Source of the DNA: Candidula unifasciata
Taxonomy: Eukaryota; Mollusca; Gastropoda; Stylommatophora; Geomitridae
Reading direction: 5' to 3'
NCBI GenBank assembly: GCA_905116865.2
Contig: CAJHNH020008461.1
Span: 128,501 to 192,500, forward strand
Length of the DNA stretch: 64,000 nucleotides
The first letter of the stretch is position 1, and each line of letters begins with the position of its first letter. The translations under genes were made by a program, and so were the position numbers. The notes below the pieces were generated by a model, which worked only from the letters and a program-made list of their open reading frames with translations, did not search any database and had not been told where the DNA came from. Of this stretch, positions 44,599-55,849 are shown piece by piece.

Positions 44599-47500
44599 CT
44601 GCAATTAAACATTCACATATAAAGATAGAAGTGTGCCAGTGAAATCTATAAAAACATGAAATTGAAAGCTAGAGTGCATATTACTTCATAAAATTGTCAA
44701 CAGCCAGCCTCTGCTTTGAATGGGTAGACAGCATTAGGGGGTTGAATGTGAACTCACTCACCTAGATCTTCATTCTAGGCATACCAGCAAAGCCTGGGAG
44801 TACCTCACTCACCTAGATCTACACATTGGGCATGTCAGCAGAGCCTAGGAGTATCTCTCTCACCTGGATCTACAAGCTGGGCATGTCAGCAAAGCCTGAG
44901 AGTACCTCTCTCAGCTGGATCTACAAACTGGTTATACCAGCAAAGCCTGGGAGTACCTCTCTCACCTGGATCTATACGTTTGGCATGCCAACAAAGCCTA
45001 GGAGTACCTCTCTCACCTGGATCTACAAACTGAGCATGTCAGCAAAGTCTGGGAGTAAAGTATGATGCAGCCCGTCTATACCTTCTCTGAGGACACGACG
45101 GAAGAGATTATAATCAACTTCTAATTGGAACAACCAGAAATCACTACTGGAAAATATAAAGACCTTGTGACAGAAGTCACTGAAGCAACAGCTGCCTAGG
45201 TTGGAAAGTATAAAGACCTAGTGACAGAAGTCACTGAAGCAACAGCTGCCTAGGTTGGAAAGTATAAAGACCTTGTGATAGAAGTCACTGAAGCAACAGC
45301 TGCCTAGGTTGGAAAGTATAAAGACCTTGTGACAGAAGTCACTGAAGCAACAGCTGCCTAGGTTGGAAAGTATAAAGACATTGTGACAGAAGTCACTGAA
45401 GCAACAGCTGCCTAGGTTGGAAAGTATAAAGACATTGTGACAGAAGTCACTGAAGCAACAGATGCCTAGGTTGGAAAGTATAAAGACATTGTGACAGAAG
45501 TCACTGAAGCAACAGCTGCCTAGGTTGGAAAGTATAAAGACATTGTGACAGAAGTCACTGAAGCAACAGATGCCTAGGTTGGAAAGTATAAAGACCTTGT
45601 GATAGAAGTCACTGAAGCAACAGCTGCCTTGTTTGGAAAGTATAAAGACCTTGTGACAGAAGTCACTGAAGCAACAGCTGCCTAGGTTGGAAAGTATAAA
45701 GACCTTGTGATAGAAGTCACTGAAGCAACAGCTGCCTAGGTTAGAAAGGGTTTCTCTTAGCTTTCATCAACTGTAAACTCCAGCACACTTCTTTCCTCTC
45801 AGTCTGTCTTTTCTTTTCATTTTCTGTATGCACCTATGCCTTATGTCTGTGGGTGTATGCTGGTCTGTCTGTGTCAGTATGCATGAATGCCTGCATGTAT
45901 GTGTCTGTATGTATGTATCTGTGAATGTATAAATGTATATTCGCATGGGTGTATGTGTAAATGTATATATACATGGATGTATGTATGTAAATGGGTGCAA
46001 ATGTTTGTGTGAGAGTGAGTGACTGTGTTTTTCGCTTGGTATTCATTATATGCGTATTATTATAACATGCTTTATTGATAAACTATAACTGCTGTGTAAG
46101 GAGAGATGAGTGTTCGGAAGGGCCAAATGTAAGACAGGACTGTGTGCCCATTTGTGAGCCTTTAAAAGAAGTTTGTTCTTTCTCCCTCTCTCTTTTCCAT
46201 GTTTGTGTTTCTCTGATACATGCAATCCCACATATGCGCTCAGCCAAATATCTTGTAAATGAAAAAAGTGACACACAGAATAAGACAACAAGGGAGACAA
46301 TTCATGAGTCAGACATACAGAGCATCACAGAACCCCACAGAGGAAGTGAGAGAGAACACATAAATCCCAATGACACATTCTGCAAAGAGAATATATAAAT
46401 CACCTGTGACACATTATGTGCAGCAAAAGTGAGAGAACATTTAATCACTTTTGACACATGCCACATAGCAGCAGTGTGAAATATAAATCATCTATGACAC
46501 ATTCCGCACAGAGGTAGTGTAAGATAACATATAAATCACCAATGACACATTAAGCACAGCAAAAGTGAGAAAACATATAAATCACTTTTGACGCATTCCA
46601 TCAGCCACGCACACAGAAACACACAGAGGAAGTGAGAAAGATGAGAGAGAAAACAAATCACCTTTGACACGTCCGGCGAGGGAACAAGCGAGACTTCAGG
46701 GGCAGACAATGTGGATGTATTGATGATCAGTTGATTGTCAAAACTGCCCTTTCCCTCTCTTGAATGTCTGACTGGTGTTAGGACTGACTGTGGGTTCTCA
46801 TTACACTCCATTTCTTTCTCCTCCTCTTCATCCTTTTCTTCCTCATGCTCCATTCTTGTCACCTCAATAATGTCTGTTCTTTCCTCTGTAAAATATAACA
46901 CAATTTAAATCCAGCAAACCTTCACATATCATACACTACCTAATTGCAAATTTCAAGCGGCACTCACATAATTATTAAGTCGTTATTTATATCAGATATG
47001 TTTTAGTTATCCAAACAACATGTATTTTAGTTACTCATATCATAAACATTTTATTTATTCTCATAACATATATATAAGTCTCTCATATCATAATATTTTA
47101 GCTACATACACAACATATATATTAGTTATTATATCACGAATTTCCTCCGAAATCGGAGTGCATCTGCCGGAGAGGCGGGGAACGAGAACTGCAAACAAAT
47201 AAGCCAGTAAAACGGATGTACACGCAAAACTCAGGTCAAGGTAAAAGCCAAAAGTCCATTTTGGACGAACAACCGCGACTTACCGCCGGAATTCACAGCC
47301 GGTGAACAAGAAGAAGAAGAAAAAAATATCACAAATATTTTAGCTACATACACAACATATATATTAGTTATTTACATCACAAATATTTTAGCTACATACA
47401 TAACATATATACTAGTTATTTACATCACAAATATTTTAGCTACATACATAACATATATACTAGTTATTTACATCACAAATATTTTAGCTATTCCCATAAC

Positions 47501-50500
47501 AAATATTTTAGTCAATCATATCATAAAAATTTTAGTTATTTTTTTGTGAGTTCTTTCTAGAATGCGCCTCTCATCCCAGCTGACAGAAATTGGTCCTTTA
47601 GCAGATTTTCCGCATAGTGCCTTTTCCTACCCAAGATGTCACTTATATCCGCCGGCAATCTTCATACCCCTGCCCTTTTATCCTGGCACTATGTCCTCTG
47701 CATCCATTTCTTCCCAATCCGTGATGGCACTTGATATTATTATCAAATAATTTTTTTAATACATGATGCAGCACCTTTTCTTTGGCGTATTATATTATGT
47801 AAGGCTTACATTTACTTTTGTGCCCCCCCCCCCTCTTCCCCCCGATATTTTTTAAACATAAACTATAAGTTACAGTTGTTAACAACAATAAACTCGCAAC
47901 TCTACATGGAGCTTTCACTTACGTGGAATGGACTGAGTGTCTGCAACAAACGTATACTGGTACAGCTCTTGTATATGTATGCCTGTATGGGTTGCCTCTG
48001 TAAAAAAGCGGATGTTCTCAAAGCCAAACATGTCTGCCACACCAAAGTTGTCAATGAGGAACTGCATAATACGGCTAGCCTTTTCAACCTGATTGAGTCA
48101 ATCATTCAAATATATCAGACGGTCAATCAGATAGATATATGCTTCACTGTTCAAACATTACAGAACAATTGTACAATTGTGTGATTTAAATAAAAACTCA
48201 AAATACCCATGGATGTTGAGAACACTATTCAGAATACAGGGAGAATAATGATGAGAATCCTGTTAGAGAATACTGGGATTTTAAAGCTGTGAATATCGTT
48301 AAGAAGAATGCTGAGAATAAATTTGAGGATATGGTTAAGAACATCAAGGACAGTGAAGGAACAAACACTGAGGTAGCCAGAGCCTTTTTAGGTGTTTACC
48401 AGATCAGCATCAAAACCTTCAGAGAAAGTCACCTGCAGTTTATGGGACAACAGATGGGGTGAAACAGAGAAGATAACTTTAGACACAACAGATGGGGTGA
48501 AACAGAGAAGATAACTTTAGACACAACAGATGGGGTGAAACAGAGAAGATAGCTTTAGACACAACAGATGGGGTGAAACAGAGAAGATAACTTTAGACAC
48601 AACAGATGGGGTGAAACAGAGAAGATAACTTTAGACACAACAGATGGGGTGAAACAAAGAAGATAACTTTAGACACAACAGATGGGGTGAAACAGAGAAG
48701 ATAACTTTAGACACAACAGATGGGGTGAAACAAAGAAGATAACTTTAGACACAACAGATGGGGTGAAACAGAGAAGATAACTTTAGACACAACAGATGGG
48801 GTGAAACAAAGAAGATAGCTTTAGACACAACAGATGGGGTGAAACAAAGAAGATAGCTTTAGACACAACAGATGGGGTGAAACAAAGAAGATAACTTTAG
48901 ACACAACAGATGGGGTGAAACAAAGAAGATAACTTTAGACACAACAGATGGGGTGAAACAAAGAAGATAGCTTTAGACACAACAGATGGGGTGAAACAAA
49001 GAAGATAACTTTAGACACAACAGATGGGGTGAAACAAAGAAGATAACTTTAGACACAACAGATGGGGTGAAACAGAGAAGATAACTTTAGACACAACAGA
49101 TGGGGTGAAACAAAGAAGATAACTTTAGACACAACAGATGGGGTGAAACAAAGAAGATAGCTTTAGACACAACAGATGGGGTAGAACAAAGAAGATAGCT
49201 TTAGACACAACAGATGGGGTGAAACAAAGAAGATAGCTTTAGACACAACAGATGGGTGCAACAGAGAATGCAGTCTTAGACAAAACGGATGGGGTAGAAC
49301 AAAGAAGAATGCTTTAGATGCAACAGATGGGAAGAAACAAAGAATACAATCTTAGACACAACAGATGGGAAGAAACAAAGAATACAATCTTAGACACAAC
49401 AGATGGGAAGAAACAAAGAATACAATCTTAGACACAACAGATGGGAAGAAACAAAGAATACAATCTTAGTCACAACAGATGGGAAGAAACAAAGAATACA
49501 ATCTTAGACACAACAGATGGGAAGAAACAAAGAATACAATCTTAGACACAACAGATGGGAAGAAACAAAGAATACAATCTTAGACACAACAGATGGGAAG
49601 AAACAAAGAATACAATCTCCCCCCCCCCCCCATAGACACAACAGATGGGAAGAAACAAAGAATACAATCTTAGACACAACAGATGGGAAGAAACAAAGAA
49701 TACAATCTTAGACACAACAGATGGGAAGAAACAAAGAATACAATCTTAGTCACAACAGATGGGAAGAAACAAAGAATACAATCTTAGACACAACAGATGG
49801 GGTGAACAAAGAATACAATCTTAGTCACAACAGATGGGAAGAAACAAAGAATACAATCTTAGACACAACAGATGGGAAGAAACAAAGAATACAATCTTAG
49901 TCACAACAGATGGGAAGAAACAAAGAATACAATCTTAGACACAACAGATGGGAAGAAACAAAGAATACAATCTTAGACACAACAGATGGGAAGAAACAAA
50001 GAATACAATCTTAGACACAACAGATGGGAAGAAACAAAGAATACAATCTTAGACACAACAGATGGGGTGAACAAAGAATACAATCTTAGACACAACAGAT
50101 GGGGTGAACAAAGAATACAACTTGTGTGCAAACCAGACAGGTGGAGGAAGACAGACTCACATGTTAAATAACAGTGTGACAAAATCTTCCGCAGACAACA
50201 TGACTTATTTCTCAGTGCTCTGGTGTGAACTCAGGCCAGCCACACTGACCACTACAACGGTCTATGATTCCCATGGCACACTAAAATATAACGCTATCAG
50301 CTGAGATGACAGAAAGGGCCAACAATGTTCACAATAATGTTAAGAATACTAATTAGACTGATGTTAGTATGATGATGAAAAGGTCAAAGGTTGGAACTCT
50401 ACATCAAGGCAGATGTTTTTCTAAAAAAAACTGACCTTGGCTACAAGACAGACCCAGCCTATAATCAGTACCAGGTAAGGACCTGAGAAGTAAATGTGGC

Positions 50501-53500
50501 CAGAGTTATTTTGACCCACGCAGTGGCAATAGGTCTATATAAAATACAGGTCCGGCATAAACTGCATCAAAGTGACTTTTTTTTAAAATGTTTTTTTTAA
50601 TAAGAGCCTCCCCCACCCCCCAACAAACATGTACAAGTAATCATAGATCAGTGCTCCTATGTCTGCCCCATACCTTGGCAGGGTCCTCTGCGCAGGTGTG
50701 AAACATGCTGCCAGCGACACTGCGGGACAATGCCTCCACTGACATGCTGTTCTGCTCTTGGAAAGTGACGATACGAAACCAGGTGCCGAACAACAAGGCA
50801 ATCAACTGTTGGTGAGCAGTTGTTAGGGTCTCTATAAAACTAGGATGCCAAAAGAAAAGCAACCAAAACAATATTAGAATATTGTCCGAACAATGGTTAC
50901 ATATCATAATCTGTTAAAATAACCACTAATTACTGGTATCAAGTCAGTTAATAGATTACAATGGCTGAAGCAAGTAGAGAGAATGGCAGACAACAGAGAA
51001 ACACAAAGTGTGTACACACACATAAAAAGAAGTGAGTGTGGGTAGATTATAGGACAGACTGAGAAAGATAATAGAGATGCATGAAATCTGCAGCAATGAA
51101 CCTCATGGACTCTGAAGGCTGAAGAAGAAGGTTTACATATTGTGTCACAACCTTGCAAAATGTGTTGCCTATTATATTTCACTGTATCTCATCAGGTACG
51201 GTACTCAATAATGAAGAAGCACAAAAACTATTACACAATTAAACCTGCACAGTATATTGCCATACTGTACACTTATTATTTAAATGTATATATAATTTAA
51301 CTTGAAATATGTTTATTTAACAAACATCAATTTTAATAATTAATACACATATAAAGATTCTCTTCTCTAGTCCACCATCTAATACAGCAGTCAATAGAGG
51401 TCCATCTTCCAGTACAACAGTGACTAGCAAAGACCACTATTCTCTCATCTTGTCCATCTTCCAGTACAACAGTGACTAGCAAAGACAACTATTCTCTCAT
51501 CTTGTCCATCTTCCGGTACAACAGTGACTAGCAAAGACCACTATTCTCTCATCCTGTATCTTGTTCATCTCCCAGTACAACAGTGACAAGCAAAGACAAC
51601 TATTCTCTCATCTTGTCCATCTTCCAGTACAACAGTGACTAGCAAAGACAACTATTCTCTCATCTTGTCCATCTTCCAGTACAACAGTGATTAGCAAAGA
51701 CCACTATTCTCTCATCTTGTCCATCTTCCAGTACAACAGTGACTAGCAAAGACCACTATTCTCTCATCTTGTATCTTGTTCATCTCCCAGTACAACAGTG
51801 ACAAGCAAAGACAACTATTCTCTCATCTTGTCCATCTTCCAGTACAACAGTGACTAGCAAAGACCACTATTCTCTCATCTTGTCCATCTTCCAGTACAAC
51901 AGTGACTAGCAAAGACCACTATTCTCTCATCTTGAATCTTGTCCATCTCCCAGTACAACAGTGACTAGCAAAGACAACTATTCTCTCATCTTGTCGATCT
52001 TCCAGTACAACAGTGACTAGCAAAGACCACTATTCTCTCATATTGTATCTTGTCCATCTCCCAGTACAACAGTGACTAGCAAAGACAACTATTCTCTCAT
52101 CTTGTCGATCTTCCAGTACAACAGTGATTAGCAAAGATCATTAAGTCTCTCTACATTGCTGCTATGTCACAAGCAGCTCATTACTCTATGCCTTGACAAG
52201 ATTAAGTGCCATTTCTGTCTTTGTATTCTGTTGGTTTTGTTGTTGTTGTTGTTGCCATTAACTCTTCTAGTTATATTCTAGTTTAGCCGACCTCCTTCTG
52301 TGTAATAACTGACGACCACATGGAAGATACAGAATCACAGTAAGTGACATTAGAAAAGAAAATCATCCAGTTGTGCATACTTGTGTACAGCTTTGATCTG
52401 GTCCACTTTATGGACAAAGCTGAGTACATTCAGCAGCTGGGCTTCCCCCTCAGGTGTGAACACTCCACCTGGTATCTTCAGCAAGAACTTCTGAAAGTAT
52501 ATTGTACAACAAGACTCACTGGCACAGTACATAACAAACCAGCCACTGCTACAGCACATCACAAGCAACCTACACACTACTGTACTACATTAAAAATCCC
52601 TCTCTGTTACAGTACATTAACACAAATTATTCACTGTTCTGAAGAAACAATATGATACTCACTCTCTTTTAAACTAGAAATGTACACAGGAAAGACATTT
52701 TTTTTTTAAATTTAATGTTTGTGGTTTTGTAAGTCTGGTAACTAAACCGTTCTAGAACTAATTCTGTTGAGGTAACTTACTCTTTAAAGGTAATTTGTTC
52801 TGCTCAGGGAATCTGCTTGGCACAGGTAATTTACTCTGTACAAGAAATTAACTCAACTCAAACTTACCCTGCTCTTTTACTTTGCTCAAGTAACTAACTC
52901 TGCTTTAGTAACCAGGTAACTCACTCAGCTCAGGTAACTTACCCTACTCTGCTAACTTACTTTGCTCAAGTAACTAACTCTGTTTTAGTAACCAGGTAAC
53001 TCACTCAGCTCAGGTAACTTACCCTGCTCTGCTAACTTACTTTGCTCAAGTAACTAACTCTGTTTTAGTAACCAGGTAACTCACTCAACTCAGGTAACTT
53101 ACCCTGCTCTGCTAACTTACTTTGCTCAAGTAACTAACTCTGCTTTAGTAACCAGGTAACTCACTCAGCTCAGGTAACCCACCCTGCTCTGGTAGCTTAC
53201 TCTACTCCTGCAACTAACACTGTTGTTACCTAATGCTTTTATAACTAATGTTGTTCAATTAACCAAAGCTGGTCAACACACAACATATCTTAACAACTTA
53301 TGCCCAACTCTTCACACACAACATACCTTAACAACTGATGCCTAACTTAACACACAACGTACCTTAACAACTGATGCCTAACTTAACATACAACGTTCCT
53401 TAGCAACTGATGCCTAACTCAACACACAACATATCTTAACAACTAATGCCCAACTTAACACACAACGTACCTTAACAACTGATGCCTAACTTAACACACA

Positions 53501-55649
53501 ACGTACCTTAACAACTGGTGCCTAACTTAACATACAACGTACCTTAGCAACTGATGCTTAACTCAACACACAACATATCTTAACAACTGATGCCCAACTT
53601 AACACACAACGTACCTTAACAACTGATGCCTAACTTAACACACAACATATATTAACAACTGATGCCTAACTTAACACACAACATACCTTAACTACTGATG
53701 CCTAACTTAACACACAACGCACCTTAACAACTGATGCCCAACTTAACACACAACATATCTTAACAACTGATGCCTAACTTAACACACAACGTACCTTAAC
53801 AACTGATGCCCAACTTAACACACAACATATCTTAACAACTGATGCCTAACTTAACACACAACATATATTAACAACTGATGCCTAACTTAACACACAACAT
53901 ACCTTAACAACTGATGCCTAACTTAACACACAACGTACCTTAACAACCGATGCCAGCGTGTAAAAACTATAATTGGCAAAGATGACCTGTTTTCCTTCAG
54001 TCAACCGTTTCACAATTCTTCTAGTGTCATTTGGATTTCCCGGCCGGCGAAACAAATCGGCCGTCGCAGTTCCTTCCTTGGCAATGTGAACTAGTATCTC
54101 CTGAAACGGAGAAAGATAATGTTCCACTGAAAGTGCCTTATGCACAAAAAACTACAAAATCCCTCTGGCAATAAACTATACAAAGGTCATGGAACAGGCA
54201 TGTTGGAGAAATTACTGAGGAACACACAGTTCTTGGTTCAAGAAGATTTGGTGTTTAGCTACCCTAATAAGCATTATTAAGTTGTCCCACACAAATATGA
54301 AAGGTACAATCAACTCTCACAGTGTAACATTGGAGGAGTTTGTAATCAACAATGGAGTGAATCATGGATACCTACTTGCTCCCACTCTCTTACAAATATA
54401 CTTCTCACTTCTTTTGAAATATGCCTTTTGAGGTCAGGAGGGTGGTATATTCTATCATTCTCAATCTGATAGCAGTTCCTACAATGTGTGTAAGCTGAAA
54501 GATAAAACCTGGAGAAGGAAAGTACTTATCAGAGAGCTGCTGTTTACAAATGATGCAACAATGACCCAGAGAAGAGCTGCAATGTTCACTATCTGCATTT
54601 GCTAATGCAAGCTGCGAATTTGGACTAACAATCAGCAAAAAGAAGACAGATTATGGTGCAAGGTGTTAATTATAGAACTGCAATCTACTCTAATAGTGAA
54701 CAGCTGGAGACAGATTAACAAAAAGTTTGGGAGAACAGAAAGGTCACTATTAAAATACACAAAAAACGCACACACTAAAATTCTATAGTCTGAGCACTCT
54801 TCTTTACGGCAATAAAACTTGGTCAACTTATTCCTACTAGGAGATACAGCTAAATAGCTTTCACATGTGATGCCTAAGAACAACGCCTGGCATTAAATGG
54901 TAACACTAAGGTATTGGAAAGAGCAAGTATTACAAGTTTTCTCAATGTTCAGCCTCCAAAGGCTCAGGTAGCTGGGTCACACCTGGAGAATGGAGGATGG
55001 CAGAGTCCCTAAGGACATTCTCTATTGTGAATTACAGATGGGTAGAAGAGATCAAGGTCGGCCTCTATTATGATATACAGATGTGTGCAAGAGATAATTT
55101 AACAGGAAAAAGACAGTGGTAATGTGGGAAACGACATGAGAGTTATTAGAATAGGCAGAAAAGAAGAGAGGTAATGTAACAGGGCAAAGACATAAGAGAT
55201 AATGCCAAAAGAAGACAAGAGAGGTAGTGTAACAGGAAAAAGAGATGAAAGGTAATGTAGCAGAGCAAAGACATGAGAGGTAATGCAACAGGAAAACATG
55301 AGAGGTAGTATAACAGGGAAAAGACACAAGAGGTAATGTAACAGGGAAAGGACATGAGAGGTAGGACACTGGACAGTGTTCAGTGAAGTGAAAGAAAGGG
55401 AGGAAGACAGCTAGCCACTTATCCCATACAGTTATGACTTAGCACATCTGACCAGTCAATAACAATACCTACTTTTGTATCTGGTCTGGCTGAGATAGCT
55501 GCTGCCTTACAAGGCACTGGTGGGGTGTGGTCATCAATAACCAATGTGCGACTCTACAAATAATGAAAAGAAGAGGCTCACTCACCACAAGTGGGCCTGG
55601 AAGGTAGCCATGTTTTAGAGATGATGACAGGGAGGCGCCAAACTTCAGT
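43507..55649 (-). CDS. RhoGAP-domain protein gene, 5'-partial
   Basis: Seven exons splice in phase: 55586-55649, 53939-54100, 52381-52490, 50674-50839, 47923-48088, 46662-46885, 43507-44598 (about 660 residues from the first recognised exon). The first five form a RhoGAP domain, which accelerates GTP hydrolysis by Rho-family GTPases in the cytosol: LKFGASL at its start, the arginine-finger segment DLFRRPGN, the helix LASVVKKFLLKIPGGVF, the HQQLIALLFGTWFRI helix and the MSVEALSRSVAGSMF segment. In typical RhoGAPs this last segment is MxxxNLAxxxxPxL; here the Asn is Ala. C-terminal of the domain lie an acidic low-complexity region and a long basic/serine-rich tail. The ARHGAP20/TAGAP group resembles it in layout, but I cannot assign an orthologue. 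The initiator methionine is not located. Confidence 0.85.
44760..45060. repeat. 51-bp minisatellite, 6 copies
   Basis: Units read ggcatgtcagcaaagcctgg + gagtacctctctcacctgga + tctacaaactg. 51 is a multiple of 3, which explains an open frame across it. Confidence 0.9.
45150..45750. repeat. 56-bp minisatellite, about 11 copies
   Basis: Units read gaagtcactgaagcaacagc + tgcctaggttggaaagtata + aagaccttgtgacaga. Variant positions: cct/cat and gac/gat. Confidence 0.95.
46025..46190 (+). repeat. Dispersed repeat, copy 2 of a pair
   Basis: Partner of 28621-28815 (ttcattatatgcgtattatt, cggaagggccaaatgtaaga, tgtgcccatttgtgagcctt). Confidence 0.65.
46340..46661. repeat. Degenerate repeats copied from a 5' splice site
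   Basis: At least five spaced copies of ataaatcac..ttgacacatt. The real exon end at 46662, with its donor just below, reads aaacaaatcacctttgacac on the plus strand, so each copy resembles the last exon bases plus the donor and first intron bases. Copies are irregularly spaced (about 35-75 bases) and diverged. Confidence 0.6.
46662..46885 (-). CDS. RhoGAP gene, sixth exon: acidic region
   Basis: Acceptor ttttacag, donor AAG|gtgatt; 224 bases, entering in phase 1 and leaving in phase 0. It reads ERTDIIEVTRMEHEEEKDEE then EEKEMECNENP, an acidic low-complexity stretch after the RhoGAP domain, and ends SPDVSK. Phases agree with both neighbours. Confidence 0.8.
47010..47545. repeat. About 48-bp AT-rich array, interrupted
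   Basis: Units read tcacaaatattttagctaca + tacataacatatatactagt + tatttaca. A GC-richer element interrupts it at 47147-47325. It lies in the intron between the fifth and sixth exons. Confidence 0.85.
47147..47325 (+). mobile_element. Short retroelement with (AAG)n tail
   Basis: A GC-rich block beginning gaatttcctccgaaatcgga and ending ccggtgaacaagaagaagaa inserted in the AT-rich array. The 7 bases atatcac flank it (about 47140-47146 and after the A-rich tail). The ending matches a style of short interspersed element I have seen in marine invertebrates; no tRNA head is evident. Confidence 0.6.
47923..48088 (-). CDS. RhoGAP gene, fifth exon
   Basis: Acceptor gactcaatcag, donor CCAC|gtaagt; 166 bases, phase 0 in and phase 1 out. 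It reads VEKASRIMQFLIDNFGVADM then FGFENIRFF, the closing helices of the GAP domain and a short linker. Confidence 0.85.
48440..49270. repeat. 38-bp minisatellite, subtype 1, about 21 copies
   Basis: Units read caacagatggggtgaaacaa + agaagataactttagaca. Confidence 0.95.
49271..50125. repeat. 38-bp minisatellite, subtype 2, about 22 copies
   Basis: Units read caacagatgggaagaaacaa + agaatacaatcttagaca. Same period and frame as subtype 1 but with a block of fixed differences. A poly(C) run interrupts it at 49618-49631, and a few ggtgaacaaag hybrids lie near the right end. Confidence 0.95.
50375..50580 (+). mobile_element. Family A SINE, degenerate
   Basis: Contains gaccttggctacaagacaga, agtaccaggtaaggacctga, gaagtaaatgtggccagagt and ggtctatataaaatacaggt in family A order. 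The tRNA head is mostly lost. Confidence 0.6.
50674..50839 (-). CDS. RhoGAP gene, fourth exon
   Basis: Acceptor ttttggcatcctag, donor AAG|gtatgg; 166 bases, phase 2 in and 0 out. It reads FIETLTTAHQQLIALLFGTW and the MSVEALSRSVAGSMFHTCAE segment. The acceptor choice is fixed by phase; an internal tatag is out of frame. The position of the conserved RhoGAP Asn is Ala. Confidence 0.85.
51400..52140. repeat. 52/62-bp minisatellite, about 14 copies
   Basis: Units read catcttccagtacaacagtg + actagcaaagaccactattc + tctcatcttgtc; every few units a 10-base tatcttgttc insert makes a 62-base variant, giving a weak higher-order pattern. In the intron between exons four and three. Confidence 0.95.
52381..52490 (-). 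CDS. RhoGAP gene, third exon
   Basis: Acceptor tatactttcag, donor CACAA|gtatgc; 110 bases, phase 0 in and 2 out. It reads KFLLKIPGGVFTPEGEAQLL then NVLSFVHKVDQIKAVH, the RhoGAP loop equivalent to FLRELPEPLL and following helix. Confidence 0.85.
52770..53210. repeat. 80-bp minisatellite, about 4 copies plus degenerate flanks
   Basis: Units read ggtaacttaccctgctctgc + taacttactttgctcaagta + actaactctgttttagtaac + caggtaactcactcagctca. Confidence 0.9.
53275..53954. repeat. 36-bp minisatellite built on a 5' splice site, about 19 copies
   Basis: Plus-strand units read accttaacaactgatgccta + acttaacacacaacgt. The rightmost unit overlaps the true end of exon 53939-54100: on the minus strand the exon ends GGCATCGGTTGTTAAG|gtacgttgtgtg, and each repeat reads ggcatcagttgttaaggta(c/t)gttgtgtg. 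Each unit thus carries the 16 last exon bases and the donor. The exon copy differs from the consensus at one base (tcg versus tca). Confidence 0.95.
53939..54100 (-). CDS. RhoGAP gene, second exon: arginine finger
   Basis: Acceptor ctccgtttcag, donor AAG|gtacgt; 162 bases, phase 0 at both ends, 54 residues. It reads EILVHIAKEGTATADLFRRP and GNPNDTRRIVKRLTEGKQVI, then FANYSFYTLASVVK. FRRPGN supplies the arginine finger of the GAP domain. Its last 16 bases are repeated in the adjoining minisatellite. Confidence 0.9.
54290..55080 (+). mobile_element. LINE reverse transcriptase remnant in RhoGAP intron
   Basis: One plus-strand frame, broken by about six stops, reads EEFVINNGVNHGYLLAPTLL then QIYFSLLLKYAF (RT motif B, compare GVKQGCVLAPTLF), ELLFTNDATM (motif C, compare LLFADDAAL), LGHTWRMEDGRVPKDILYCE and LQMGRRDQGRPLL. 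The catalytic DD has become ND. It belongs to the same broad RTE/CR1 type as 30590-31000. Orientation is opposite to the host gene. Confidence 0.8.
55090..55363. repeat. 28-bp tandem repeat, about 9 copies
   Basis: Units read aggtaatgtaacagggaaaa + gacatgag, with several indels. Confidence 0.85.
55586..55649 (-). CDS. RhoGAP gene, first recognised exon
   Basis: Acceptor cgttttttag, donor GTG|gtgagt; 64 bases, one base completing a codon then 21 codons, LKFGASLSSSLKHGYLPGPL + V. This is the FG..L.......P..(L/V) start of RhoGAP domains. A preceding exon ending in phase 2 is required and not found. Confidence 0.75.
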
Positions 55650-55849
55650 CTAAAAAACGTAAGAACAATCATGCAGTATTCAGTTAACACAAAAACAAAA
55701 TTTAAAAACCAACAGTAATATCACAAAAGCAATAGTATTATCTCCAAAGCAATACAAAACTGGTAAACAGACATGAGCATTTAGGAAAAAATATTGCTGA
55801 GAACAACTAATAAAAAATATAATGGCATCAACTCATCATGTCATTATAC

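Larger units (their letters stand above)
44599..46661 (-). other. RhoGAP intron with three arrays
   Basis: Holds a 51-bp array (44760-45060), a 56-bp array (45150-45750), a dispersed repeat (46025-46190) and the splice-junction-derived repeats (46340-46661). Confidence 0.8.
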
